Assembly: GCF_901905185.1 (NCBI RefSeq)
Contig: NZ_CABFMQ020000131.1
Location: forward strand, 118,773 to 182,772
Reading direction: 5' to 3'
DNA from: Methylocella tundrae
GTDB lineage: Bacteria; Pseudomonadota; Alphaproteobacteria; Rhizobiales; Beijerinckiaceae
DNA length: 64,000 nucleotides
Part shown: positions 25,640-33,899 of the stretch, in pieces
How positions within the stretch are numbered: position 1 is the first letter of the stretch
Layout: each line of letters starts with the position of its first letter
Notes under the pieces: model-generated
Told to the model about the DNA's origin: nothing
Databases searched by the model: none
What the model saw: the letters and a program-made list of their open reading frames with translations, nothing else
Translations under genes and position numbers: made by a program

Positions 25640-26689
25640 ATGGCCGAGAAGAAACTGGTCCGCGTCGCGGCCGTTCAGATCGCGCCGGACCTCGAGACGC
25701 CGACCGGGACGCTGGACCGCGTCCTGGCGGCGATCAACGAGGCGGCGGAAAAAGGCGCAAAGCTCGTGGTCTTCCCCGAAACCTTTGTGCCCTGGTATCC
25801 TTACTTTTCGTTCGTCTTCCCGCCGATGCTGACTGGAGCCGAACATGTGCGGCTCTATGAGAACGCCGTTGCCGTTCCCGGCCCCGTGACGGAGGCGGTC
25901 GCCGCGATGGCGCGGCGCTGCGGCGTCGTCGTCGCGCTCGGAATCAATGAGCGCGACCATGGATCGCTCTATAATGCGCAATTGATTTTCGACGCCGACG
26001 GAACGCTGCTGCTCAAGCGGCGCAAGATCACCCCAACTTTCCATGAGCGGATGATTTGGGGTCAGGGCGATGGCGCGGGGCTCAAGGTCGTCGATACGGC
26101 GGTCGGCAGGGTTGGCGCTCTCGCCTGCTGGGAACATTACAACCCGCTCGCCCGCTATGCGTTGATGGCGCAGCATGAAGAGATTCACGTCGCGCAGTTT
26201 CCGGGCTCACTGGTCGGGCAGGTCTTCGCCGATCAGATCGAAGTCACCATCCGTCATCATGCGCTCGAAAGCGGTTGTTTCGTCGTCAACGCGACGGGTT
26301 GGCTGAGCGAGGAGCAGATCGCAAAAATATCGCCTGATGAAAAGATGCGGCGTGGTCTCCGCGGTGGTTGCATGACGGCAATCATCTCTCCTGAAGGCGC
26401 GCATGTCGTTCCTCCTCTGACTTCGGGGGAAGGCATTCTCGTCGCCGATCTCGATATGAGCCTCATCGTCAAGCGCAAACGCATGATGGATAGCGTTGGC
26501 CATTACGCGCGCCCCGAACTGCTGAGCCTCAAACTCGACAACCGCCCGGCGGCGCCGGTGGAGACCACGACATCGTTCGAAAACCCTTGCGCAACCGGGA
26601 GTGAATTCGATGGAGCAGATAATTGCAGCCGCGATCTCGACGGAGCAGTTGATCAACGAGTTGCAGTCCTGCGGGGTGCGTCTCGTTGA
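25640..26689 (+). CDS. Nitrilase, Nit6803/Nit1C type
   Basis: A 349-residue nitrilase that hydrolyses a C-N triple bond to the carboxylate and ammonia. The catalytic triad is E47 (FPETF), K129 (RRKITPT) and C163 (ACWEHYNPL). It starts at the ATG at 25640 with an AGAGGAG site; an upstream in-frame codon lacks one. Homologues include Nit6803 of Synechocystis; in Pseudomonas fluorescens NCIMB 11764 the Nit1C nitrilase gene is required for growth on cyanide. The last 27 codons overlap the radical SAM gene by 80 bases in another frame. Expected role is nitrogen acquisition from a nitrile or from HCN. Confidence 0.93.
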   Translation: MAEKKLVRVAAVQIAPDLETPTGTLDRVLAAINEAAEKGAKLVVFPETFVPWYPYFSFVFPPMLTGAEHVRLYENAVAVPGPVTEAVAAMARRCGVVVALGINERDHGSLYNAQLIFDADGTLLLKRRKITPTFHERMIWGQGDGAGLKVVDTAVGRVGALACWEHYNPLARYALMAQHEEIHVAQFPGSLVGQVFADQIEVTIRHHALESGCFVVNATGWLSEEQIAKISPDEKMRRGLRGGCMTAIISPEGAHVVPPLTSGEGILVADLDMSLIVKRKRMMDSVGHYARPELLSLKLDNRPAAPVETTTSFENPCATGSEFDGADNCSRDLDGAVDQRVAVLRGASR

Positions 26690-27734
26690 TCCCAAGGCGG
26701 GCGCCGACAGCCGTCGTGGGGGCGCAGGCCCTTCCGATCACAAGGCGCTGACCATCGGCGGCGTAACGGTGATGGCGCCGGTGCATACCGCGCCGGCGTT
26801 CGAGAGCCCCTACCTCGTCGAAAAGCCCGACGCCTTCGGCGTCAGCCGCATCCTGCGCGATGGGTTCGCCATCGCTGAAGCGTCATTCCCCTCGCAGCCG
26901 CGATTCTACGCGTTGCAGACCGCCGATGGCATACCCTATTCAAAGATCGCCGTACTGCACGGACGCGACGTGCTGGCGACGACGGTTCTGCAAAGCTGCA
27001 TTCGCTATCAGAGCCGCACGAAAACCTGCCAGTTCTGCGCCATCGGCCAGTCGCTCGCGGCCGGCCGGACGATCGAGCGAAAGAGTCCGGCTCAACTCGC
27101 AGAGGTCGCCAAGGCGGCGGTTGAACTCGACGGCGTCAAACATATGGTGATGACGACCGGAACGCCGGCGACTCCCGATCGCGGCGCTGCGATTCTCGCC
27201 GAGAGCGCCGCGGCCGTCAAAGCCGCCGTCGCTTTGCCGATTCAGGCGCAATGCGAGCCGCCGGATGACGATGTGTGGTTCGCGCGCATGAAGGAGGCCG
27301 GCGTAGATGCGCTCGGCATGCACCTCGAAGCCGTGACGCCCGAAGTCCGGGCGAGGATCATGCCAGGAAAGGCGCAGGTCCCGCTCGATCGCTACTTCTC
27401 GGCGTTTCAGGCCGCTGTCCCGGTGTTCGGCCGTGGCCAAGTCTCAACCTACATCCTCGCCGGCCTCGGCGATACAAAGGAGGCGATCCTTGCGATCTGC
27501 GAAAGGCTTGTCGCCATCGGCGTCTACCCTTTCGTCGCGCCTTTCGTGCCGATTTCCGGCACGCCGCTCGAGAGCCACCCGACGCCTGACCCTCAGTTCA
27601 TGCATGAGATTTTACGCCCGCTCGCCGCGATGCTCGTCGCCGCCGGCATGCAATCGGAGAAGGTCAAGGCGGGCTGCTCCAAATGCGGCGCATGCTCTGC
27701 TCTTTCAGCCTATGAGCGAGGGATTTCGGCATGA
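26610..27734 (+). CDS. MSMEG_0568 family radical SAM protein
   Basis: A 374-residue radical SAM enzyme. Candidate cluster ligands are C130, C140 and C143 (CIRY...CQFCAIG), a CX9CX2C pattern in place of the usual CX3CX2C. A second C-terminal motif, C356-X2-C359-X2-C362, may carry an auxiliary cluster. The core then follows a TIM-barrel order with TTGTPATPDRG and GLGDTKEAI segments. The ATG at 26610 has a GGGAG site; the GTG at 26601 does not. The family-typical N-terminus (GVRLVDPKAGADSRRGGAGPSDH) lies within or just after the 80-base overlap with the nitrilase gene, so the overlap is real. Substrate unknown. Confidence 0.88.
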   Translation: MEQIIAAAISTEQLINELQSCGVRLVDPKAGADSRRGGAGPSDHKALTIGGVTVMAPVHTAPAFESPYLVEKPDAFGVSRILRDGFAIAEASFPSQPRFYALQTADGIPYSKIAVLHGRDVLATTVLQSCIRYQSRTKTCQFCAIGQSLAAGRTIERKSPAQLAEVAKAAVELDGVKHMVMTTGTPATPDRGAAILAESAAAVKAAVALPIQAQCEPPDDDVWFARMKEAGVDALGMHLEAVTPEVRARIMPGKAQVPLDRYFSAFQAAVPVFGRGQVSTYILAGLGDTKEAILAICERLVAIGVYPFVAPFVPISGTPLESHPTPDPQFMHEILRPLAAMLVAAGMQSEKVKAGCSKCGACSALSAYERGISA

Positions 27735-28273
27735 TTTTCGAACCCTTCGCTCCCTTTGTCGCCAGCGCCTTTCAAATCAAATTCGCAATCCGGCCTTGGG
27801 AGAAGCGGGGCGCGCATGCGTTGCGTCGCGCTGTCTTTTGTGAAGAGCAGGGGATCTTTGAAGGCGACGACCTCGACGCGATCGACGAGACCGCAATCCC
27901 GATCGTTGCGATCTCCCTGCTTGGGGTCGCAGCCGACGCGGTGGTTGGAACGGTGCGGATACACGAAAAGCAAGCCGGCCTATGGGTCGGCTCTCGGCTT
28001 GCGGTCGCAGTCGATTACCGCCGTGTCGGAATGCTCGGCGGTTCGCTCATCAAGCTTGCCGTCTCATCAGCCCATGCGCGCGGATGCGTGCGCTTTCTTG
28101 CAGACGTCCAAAGCCAGAACGTCCTGCTCTTTCGCCGCATGCATTGGCGCACAGTCGAGGAAGTCGTTCTGCACGGAAGGCCGCATCATCGCATGGAGGC
28201 CGATCTCTCCTTCTATCCGCCCTTCGTCGACGCCGAAACGGGCTTTCATTCTCTGGCGAGAAAGGCTGCATGA
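27731..28273 (+). CDS. MSMEG_0567/Sll0786 family GNAT acetyltransferase
   Basis: A 180-residue N-acyltransferase-like protein. The GNAT core is visible: AVFCEEQGIFEGDD near the N-terminus, GTVRIHEKQAGLWVGSRLAVAVDYRRVGMLGGSLIK as the acetyl-CoA-binding strand and pyrophosphate loop, and an FRRMHW segment late in the fold. It starts within the last four bases of the radical SAM gene (ATGA). In the Nit1C cluster it is presumed to modify a product of the other enzymes; the acceptor is unknown. Confidence 0.88.
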   Translation: MIFEPFAPFVASAFQIKFAIRPWEKRGAHALRRAVFCEEQGIFEGDDLDAIDETAIPIVAISLLGVAADAVVGTVRIHEKQAGLWVGSRLAVAVDYRRVGMLGGSLIKLAVSSAHARGCVRFLADVQSQNVLLFRRMHWRTVEEVVLHGRPHHRMEADLSFYPPFVDAETGFHSLARKAA

Positions 28274-29250
28274 TGGAGCGCTTCGATCTCGCCGCGCTCG
28301 CCGCGACGCTGCGCGCCGGCGCCGGTCTCAAAGCCAAACAGGACATAGGCATGGTCGCCACAAAGCTTGGCGTCAACGGCGGCTCTATGATTGCGGTCGG
28401 CGACGATTGCGCTGCGATCCCAGACGCTGATGGCTTTCTGCTGCTCGCGATCGAAGGCTTCATGAATGAATTTGTCGCGCGCGACCCGTGGTTCGCGGGT
28501 TGGTGTGGCGTCATGGTCAACGTGTCCGACGTTATCGCCATGGGCGGCCGCCCGATCGCCGTCGTCGACGCGCTTTGGGCCAATGGCGAGAACGAGGCCG
28601 ATCCGGTGCTCGCCGGGCTTCGCGCGGCGTCTGAGGCTTATGGCGTGCCGATCGTTGGCGGCCACACCAATATCAACACGGATCGCGGGCAATTATCGGT
28701 CGCAATCCTTGGCCGAGCCAAACGCCTTCTGACCAGTTTCGACGCAAGGCCGGGCGATCGTCTCGTCGCTGCGATAGATCTGCGCGGAGCCTATCGTGAG
28801 CCTTTTTCCAATTGGCAGGCGGCGCTCGGCGCGCCGCATGAGCGGTTGCGCGGCGACCTCGAAATCCTCCCCGCCATCGCGGAGGGGGGGCTTGCCAAAT
28901 CCGCAAAGGACATCAGCCAGGGTGGGGTCGTTGGGACGGCGGCCATGCTGGCGGAATGCTCCGGCGTCGGCGCCGTGATCGACGTCTTCTCGGTCCCGAG
29001 GCCTTCGGGCGTTCCTCTGGAGCGCTGGCTCACCAGTTTCCCGAGCTTTGGCTATCTCCTCTCTGTTACGCCTTGCAACCTTGAAGTGGTCCTCGCCGCC
29101 TTCGCCGCGCGAGGGATCGCCGCCGCCGACATTGGTGTCGTGACGGCGGAGCGGCAGCTGAGAATCGCCGACGGAACGTCGACGCAAACGATCTGGGATT
29201 TCACCGAGCGGCCATTGATCGGCTGCGCGATCGAGGAGGCGTTGGCATGA
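28270..29250 (+). CDS. Sll0787 family AIR-synthase-like protein
   Basis: A 326-residue member of the AIR synthase/HypE/SelD ATP-binding superfamily. The N-terminal half carries the nucleotide-binding elements (VGDDCAAIPD, GWCGVMVNVSDVIAMGGRP, GGHTNINTD) and the C-terminal half the companion domain with SAKDISQGGVVGTAAML. Such proteins use ATP to activate an amide, selenide or thiocarboxamide oxygen. The start ATGATG at 28270 overlaps the GNAT stop by four bases; a longer upstream frame exists but is a shadow of the GNAT gene. It fits a step that prepares or phosphorylates an amide-like intermediate, which is inference. Confidence 0.88.
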   Translation: MMERFDLAALAATLRAGAGLKAKQDIGMVATKLGVNGGSMIAVGDDCAAIPDADGFLLLAIEGFMNEFVARDPWFAGWCGVMVNVSDVIAMGGRPIAVVDALWANGENEADPVLAGLRAASEAYGVPIVGGHTNINTDRGQLSVAILGRAKRLLTSFDARPGDRLVAAIDLRGAYREPFSNWQAALGAPHERLRGDLEILPAIAEGGLAKSAKDISQGGVVGTAAMLAECSGVGAVIDVFSVPRPSGVPLERWLTSFPSFGYLLSVTPCNLEVVLAAFAARGIAAADIGVVTAERQLRIADGTSTQTIWDFTERPLIGCAIEEALA

Positions 29251-30410
29251 GCCGCGCCTCTTCCCTCCGCATCGCCATATTGGCGCATTCGACCAATCCG
29301 CGCGGCGGCGTCGTCCACGCGCTGGAGCTCGCCGATGCGTTGGTCGCTCTCGGACATGAAGCGGTCGTCCATGCGCCAGACTCTAAGGGCAAAGGGTTCT
29401 TCAGACGGACAGCGTGCGGGACGGTCTGCGTTCCCGCTTCGCCTGTGGGCGCTGACACCACAGAGATGGTCCAGGCGCGCATTGGAGATTACGTGCGTCA
29501 TTTTGAAAATAAAGACCATCGGCAATTTGATGTCTTCCATGCCCAGGACGGCATTTCCGGCAATGCGCTTGTTACTTTGAAAGAGCGCGGCCTGATCCAA
29601 AGAATCGCGCGCACCGTCCATCATGTCGATCATTTCGAATCCGCCGCCCTGATGGATCTGCAGGCGCGCGCGATCCGCGCCGCGGACATGCATTTCGCCG
29701 TCAGCCGGAAATGGCGCGACTGGCTCGCAGAGCGGTTCGGCGTCGATGCGAAAATCATCGGCAATGGCGTCGACATGACCCGGTTTCATCCGAGGCCTGA
29801 TGATCGCGATCGCGTGCTGCGCAAACGACTCGGCCTTGGGCGCGGTCCCGTGGTTCTTTGTATTGGCGGGATCGAAGCCCGCAAGAACACGATTGCGAGT
29901 CTTGAATCTTTCCAAGAGGTTCGTCGCGTTCATCCGGATGCGAAGCTCATCATCGCGGGCGGCGCATCATTGCTCGATCACGGCGCCTATCAACAAGGCT
30001 TCGCCGACGCGATGGCGTCGAGCGGCCTGGCGGCCGACGCTGTCATTCACACGGGCCCGTTAGCGCAAGATGACATGCCAGCTCTCTACCGCATCGCGGA
30101 TGTGCTGGCGTTTCCTTCGCTGAAGGAAGGCTTCGGCCTGGTCGTGATTGAAGCGATGGCGAGCGGCGTTCCTGTCATTGTTTCACAAATTGCGCCCTTC
30201 ACCGAATATCTTCGTGCTGGTGACGTCGCCTGGTGCGATCCGCACGACACCGCTTCGATCGCACGCGCCATCCTCGCCGCTCTTTGCGAGCCTTTGCGCG
30301 GTCGCCTCATCGCCGCGGGCCTCGAAATCGCGCCAAAACATGATTGGCGACATATGGCGCGCGCTCATCTTGCCGCCTATGAAAGACTGACTGAGGAATC
30401 CTATGCCTGA
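29247..30410 (+). CDS. MSMEG_0565 family glycosyltransferase (GT4-like)
   Basis: A 387-residue glycosyltransferase with GT-B fold. The N-terminal domain has AHSTNPRGGVVHALELADAL, the acceptor-side loop, and the C-terminal nucleotide-sugar domain has GNGVDMTRFHPR, CIGGIEARKN and the ExxxxxxxE-type segment SLKEGFGLVVIEAMASGVPV. It overlaps the previous gene by four bases and the following gene by eight. A glycosylation step in the Nit1C cluster implies that a sugar-linked metabolite is formed; neither sugar nor acceptor is known. Confidence 0.9.
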   Translation: MSRASSLRIAILAHSTNPRGGVVHALELADALVALGHEAVVHAPDSKGKGFFRRTACGTVCVPASPVGADTTEMVQARIGDYVRHFENKDHRQFDVFHAQDGISGNALVTLKERGLIQRIARTVHHVDHFESAALMDLQARAIRAADMHFAVSRKWRDWLAERFGVDAKIIGNGVDMTRFHPRPDDRDRVLRKRLGLGRGPVVLCIGGIEARKNTIASLESFQEVRRVHPDAKLIIAGGASLLDHGAYQQGFADAMASSGLAADAVIHTGPLAQDDMPALYRIADVLAFPSLKEGFGLVVIEAMASGVPVIVSQIAPFTEYLRAGDVAWCDPHDTASIARAILAALCEPLRGRLIAAGLEIAPKHDWRHMARAHLAAYERLTEESYA

Positions 30411-30690
30411 GATGTATTTTCGCATCCACTGGCCGGATGGCGCGACAGAACGCTGCTATTCGCCCTCGCTCGTAATCAAGGACCATTTCGAGGTCGGCAG
30501 GCGGTATTCTCTCGATGACTTTCTTGACCGGAGCCGCATCGCGCTACGCATCGCGAGCGATCGCGTGCAGGCAAAATATGGCGCGCCCTGCTCGCGCGCG
30601 CTTGGTCAGCTCGCCCGTATCGAAAAGCAGGGCGCCCAGTTCGCGACGATTCGGGACGCGCGCGTCGTCATCGAAGCATTCGAAGAGTGA
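30403..30690 (+). CDS. MSMEG_0570 family nitrogen-starvation response protein
   Basis: A 95-residue soluble protein conserved in Nit1C clusters (MPEMYFRIHWPDGATERCYSPS start, then KDHFEVGRRYSLDDFL). There is no signal peptide or metal motif. It starts eight bases before the glycosyltransferase stop. Its function is unknown; small size and strict cluster association suggest an accessory or structural partner of one of the enzymes. Confidence 0.85.
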   Translation: MPEMYFRIHWPDGATERCYSPSLVIKDHFEVGRRYSLDDFLDRSRIALRIASDRVQAKYGAPCSRALGQLARIEKQGAQFATIRDARVVIEAFEE

Positions 30691-30737
30691 AGATTTCTCA
30701 AAGATCGAACGAACTGATCAATCAAGGAGTTACTCCA

Positions 30738-32009
30738 ATGAGTTCCAGACTGCCCTCCCATCGTTCCGTCGTCGTCATCGGCGGCGGCCAGGCCGGCCTG
30801 TCGGTCAGCTACTTTTTGAAACAGCATGGCGTCGATCATGTCATTCTCGAAAAGAACCGCATCGCGCATTCATGGCGCACGCAACGGTGGGACAGCTTTT
30901 GCCTCGTGACCCCTAATTGGCAGTGTCAGCTTCCGGGGCGCCCTTACGCCGGCGGGGAGCCGCATGGCTTTATGAAGCGCGAAGAGATCGTTGCCTATGT
31001 CGAGGATTACGCGAGGAGGATCGAGGCGCCGGTCGAGGAAGGCGTCGCAGTGACGCGGCTTGGGCGCGATGCGCGCGGCGGCTTTGTGGTGGAAACCAGC
31101 GAGGGAGGGATGACGGCGGACGCGGTGGTCCTCGCGGTCAGTGGTTATCATACGCCAAGCATTCCGCGCAGCGCCGAGCGCGTTGATCCAGCGATCAGGC
31201 AGATCCATTCCTCCGCCTACAAGAACGCCGGCCAATTGCCAGAAGGCGACGTGTTGGTCGTCGGCTCAGGCCAGTCCGGCTGTCAGATCGCGGAAGATCT
31301 GCATCTTGCCGGGCGCAAGGTGCATCTTGTCGTCGGAAGCGCTCCGCGTTGTCCGCGCGTCTACCGCGGCCGCGATTGCGTCGATTGGCTGGCTGATCTT
31401 GGACAATATGATTTGCCGGTCGACGATCATCCTTTGAAGGAAGGCGTGCGCAAAAAGGCGAACCACTATCTCACTGGGCGCGATGGCGGACGGGACATTG
31501 ATCTGCGGCGGTTTGCAAAGGAAGGCATGTCGCTCTATGGCCGCCTCAAGGACATCGACTCCGGCCGGTTGTTGTTCGAAGATGATCTTGCCAAGAACCT
31601 CGATGGCGCCGACGCTGTCTACAATGGAATCTGCGGCCTCATCGACAAGCACATCGCCGAAAAGGGCATTGATGCTCCCCCCGGCCGTCACTATGAAGCT
31701 GTGTGGCGCCCGAGCAAAGCTCTGACTGAATTGGACCCGGTGGCGGAAGGCGTAGCGAGCATCGTCTGGGCGACCGGATTTCGATCGAACTGGTCATGGA
31801 TAGATCTGCCGATTCTCGATGCAGCAGGCTATCTGGAGCATCGGCGAGGCGTCACGAAGGAGGATGGTCTTTTCATCATCGGGCTGCCGTGGCTCTACAC
31901 ATGGGGCTCTGGCCGATTTGTCGGGGTTGGACGCGACGCTGAATTTTTGTCGCATCGCATTGATGAGCATCTGCTCGCCATTAAGCCCCGGCTGCGGGCG
32001 GCGTGTTGA
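30738..32009 (+). CDS. MSMEG_0569 family flavin-dependent oxidoreductase
   Basis: A 423-residue flavoprotein. An FAD-binding Rossmann motif VVVIGGGQAGLSVSYFL starts near residue 11, a second dinucleotide motif VLVVGSGQSGCQIAEDL lies near residue 175, and WATGF precedes the C-terminal part. The layout matches class B flavin monooxygenase-like enzymes, so it should bind NAD(P)H and oxygenate or oxidise a small substrate. I chose the ATG at 30738 because of its AAGGAG site; 47 bases separate it from the previous gene. It is the last of the classic Nit1C set. Confidence 0.9.
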   Translation: MSSRLPSHRSVVVIGGGQAGLSVSYFLKQHGVDHVILEKNRIAHSWRTQRWDSFCLVTPNWQCQLPGRPYAGGEPHGFMKREEIVAYVEDYARRIEAPVEEGVAVTRLGRDARGGFVVETSEGGMTADAVVLAVSGYHTPSIPRSAERVDPAIRQIHSSAYKNAGQLPEGDVLVVGSGQSGCQIAEDLHLAGRKVHLVVGSAPRCPRVYRGRDCVDWLADLGQYDLPVDDHPLKEGVRKKANHYLTGRDGGRDIDLRRFAKEGMSLYGRLKDIDSGRLLFEDDLAKNLDGADAVYNGICGLIDKHIAEKGIDAPPGRHYEAVWRPSKALTELDPVAEGVASIVWATGFRSNWSWIDLPILDAAGYLEHRRGVTKEDGLFIIGLPWLYTWGSGRFVGVGRDAEFLSHRIDEHLLAIKPRLRAAC

Positions 32010-32043
32010 ATTCGCTCAAATTAACCCGACGGAGAAGACGCCG

Positions 32044-32928
32044 GTGAACTACATCCTGTCTGCGCGATCGGCGCCGTTTGACGTTTTTGAAACGGCGGCG
32101 ATCGAAGCCCCAGCGACGATGCTGCTCGGAATGCCGCATCTGAGCTTAAAGGGCCTATCGGAAACATGGCTGCTGAAAGAATGCGGGCATCGCCATTGGC
32201 TGATGATCGCCGCCGCAGCAGGGCGCGCCCTTCCCGATTTTCGTGACGCGGATGGTGAGCCTGTCTATGCCGCCTTTTGCGCCGCGACGATCCGGAACGC
32301 AAAATTCGGCGTCATGGGCGAGAATGACGAACTCGCTTTTTCGTCCGATCTCGCGCGGATTTCAGGCGCGCAATTTGTCAGCCTCCACCGGCTGAGCTGT
32401 GATGGGCGCCTGGTCGGCGAGGTTGAACTCGTCTCTGTTTTCGTCAAACGGCGGGAGCGGGGCAAGAATCGCTCGATCGCGCGGGTTTCGCTCGAAGGCC
32501 TTCCTCCTATCAGGAAGAGCGAGAGGTTCGATCGCGCCGCCGGCGTCGCGGCCATGATCAGATCTGATCGCTGGACCGCGTATTTCGGATTTGAAAGAGC
32601 GAAAGGACGGTGTGAGGCGCAGCTTCGCATCAGGCCTTGCCCTTCGCAGGATTTCAACGGCGCCGGGTTTCTTTACTTCGCCGCCTTCCAGTCTTTCGTC
32701 GACCGCGCCGAATGGGAGCTGTTGGAGGACGCCTCGCTCGTCGATTATATGACGATTGACCGCGACATCATCTATCACGGCAATATCGAGCCGGGCGAGC
32801 GCATCGTGTTACGGCTGCTCAGCCAGCGCAAGGAGGACCATGTTCTGGCGCACTGGTTTGAGATCGCGCGGGAAAGTGACGGCGCAAGGCTCGCGGATGT
32901 ATTTACGCGGCGTGGGCCTCATGGCTGA
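32044..32928 (+). CDS. LnmK-like (Pnap_2097 family) biosynthetic protein
   Basis: A 294-residue protein starting at a GTG with a GGAGAAG site, 34 bases after the flavoprotein gene. The MLLGMPHLSLKGLSETWLLKECGHRHW segment and the later NGAGFLYFAAFQSFVDRAEW segment give the double-hotdog pattern of LnmK, the acyltransferase/decarboxylase of leinamycin biosynthesis, and its Pnap_2097 relatives. LnmK acts on acyl carrier protein-bound methylmalonate; no acyl carrier protein or ligase gene is present here. Its presence adds an acyl-thioester step to the predicted pathway. Family recognition is from memory and less certain than for its neighbours. Confidence 0.68.
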   Translation: MNYILSARSAPFDVFETAAIEAPATMLLGMPHLSLKGLSETWLLKECGHRHWLMIAAAAGRALPDFRDADGEPVYAAFCAATIRNAKFGVMGENDELAFSSDLARISGAQFVSLHRLSCDGRLVGEVELVSVFVKRRERGKNRSIARVSLEGLPPIRKSERFDRAAGVAAMIRSDRWTAYFGFERAKGRCEAQLRIRPCPSQDFNGAGFLYFAAFQSFVDRAEWELLEDASLVDYMTIDRDIIYHGNIEPGERIVLRLLSQRKEDHVLAHWFEIARESDGARLADVFTRRGPHG

Positions 32929-33012
32929 GAGAAGCTGGCGGCTATGCTGGAGCGCGCATCCAGCCAGCTTCGCTCAAGCCGACGCTGCGGCGCGCGGCGA
33001 TTGCGCGCCCGT

Positions 33013-33552
33013 TCAACCCTCGAAAACGCCCTCGAGCGCGTAGTGGCTGACGGTCTTGCGATTCTCGATCAATTGCTCGACAGTCGGCTCTCCATTCATC
33101 GCACGGGAAATCGCGAGCTTGGTCGCCTCATAATTGGTGCGGTAGAGGTCGCGCCTGTCGAGGTTCGGATCGGTCGCGCAGCGGCGGTCGAGCCAGACCA
33201 TGATGATCATGCAGAGATCGTCGACGTGCTTCTTCGGCAAAACGCCTTCCTTGAGGCAGTCGACAATGGCGTCGCCCGTCGCCGCCTGCACAACGCCGCC
33301 AAGCAATTCCACATAGGCCGTCGAGTTGACCGTCACCTTGGTCGTCATCATGGTCGGCGGGCGAACCATCTGATTAAGGTCGCGAATGACGAACATGCGC
33401 GGATGGCCCGCGACCTGCCCCGCCATGGCGGCGAAGGCATGACCGACAGGTCCTTTGACGTGCCCGATCATGACCTCGGGCATCGCGTCGGTGAATTGCC
33501 CCTCTGCCGCCAGAACCGTCGCCTCGCCGGCGCGCAGCCAGATCTCGCTCAT
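33013..33552 (-). CDS. Formaldehyde-activating enzyme paralogue (Fae-like)
   Basis: A 179-residue Fae family protein. Canonical Fae condenses formaldehyde with tetrahydromethanopterin. The C-terminal NYEATKLAISRAMNGEP and the ENRKTVSHY stretch match Fae closely, as do GPVGHAF and TKVTVN. In Fae the conserved histidine lies in EVAHIDL; here the aligned segment is TDAMPEV, with methionine at that place. It may therefore be a Fae2/Fae3-type paralogue with altered or no condensing activity. It converges on the Nit1C operon with 84 bases between stops. A weak AGGGCGA precedes the start at 33552. Confidence 0.88.
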   Translation of the reverse strand: MSEIWLRAGEATVLAAEGQFTDAMPEVMIGHVKGPVGHAFAAMAGQVAGHPRMFVIRDLNQMVRPPTMMTTKVTVNSTAYVELLGGVVQAATGDAIVDCLKEGVLPKKHVDDLCMIIMVWLDRRCATDPNLDRRDLYRTNYEATKLAISRAMNGEPTVEQLIENRKTVSHYALEGVFEG

Positions 33553-33899
33553 GTTTCGCCCTGTTGTCGTTGAAAGAACTGGTCGAATACCACCGGCGGG
33601 GCTTGCGCGGAAGGGGGCGCCGGGACCGAACTTGCGGGAGGCTTGAAATTGGCGCCGCGCTCCAGCGGGCAATTGCGAAGATTCTGCTCGTGGGTCTGGG
33701 ATTCGCGCCCTCTGTCAAAATGACGCAGGCCCCCTTGTCTTCCGGTCAGCATCGCCGTATGTTGAAGCGTGTCGTGTTTTTTACCGACGACTTGGCCTCG
33801 CAGTTTTGCGTCCGCTGACGACCTCCTTCTTAAAACGACGATGCGACACCGGCGTCATCGATTGACGCTCGCTTACTTACGATTCTAAGGATGCACTAT
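33553..33899. other. Intergenic region with divergent promoters and probable cold-shock leader
   Basis: These 347 bases separate the Fae-like gene from the cold-shock gene. The right half, before 33900, probably contains the long 5' untranslated region typical of cspA messages; I could not identify a cold-box motif with confidence. No coding region is supported. Confidence 0.5.
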
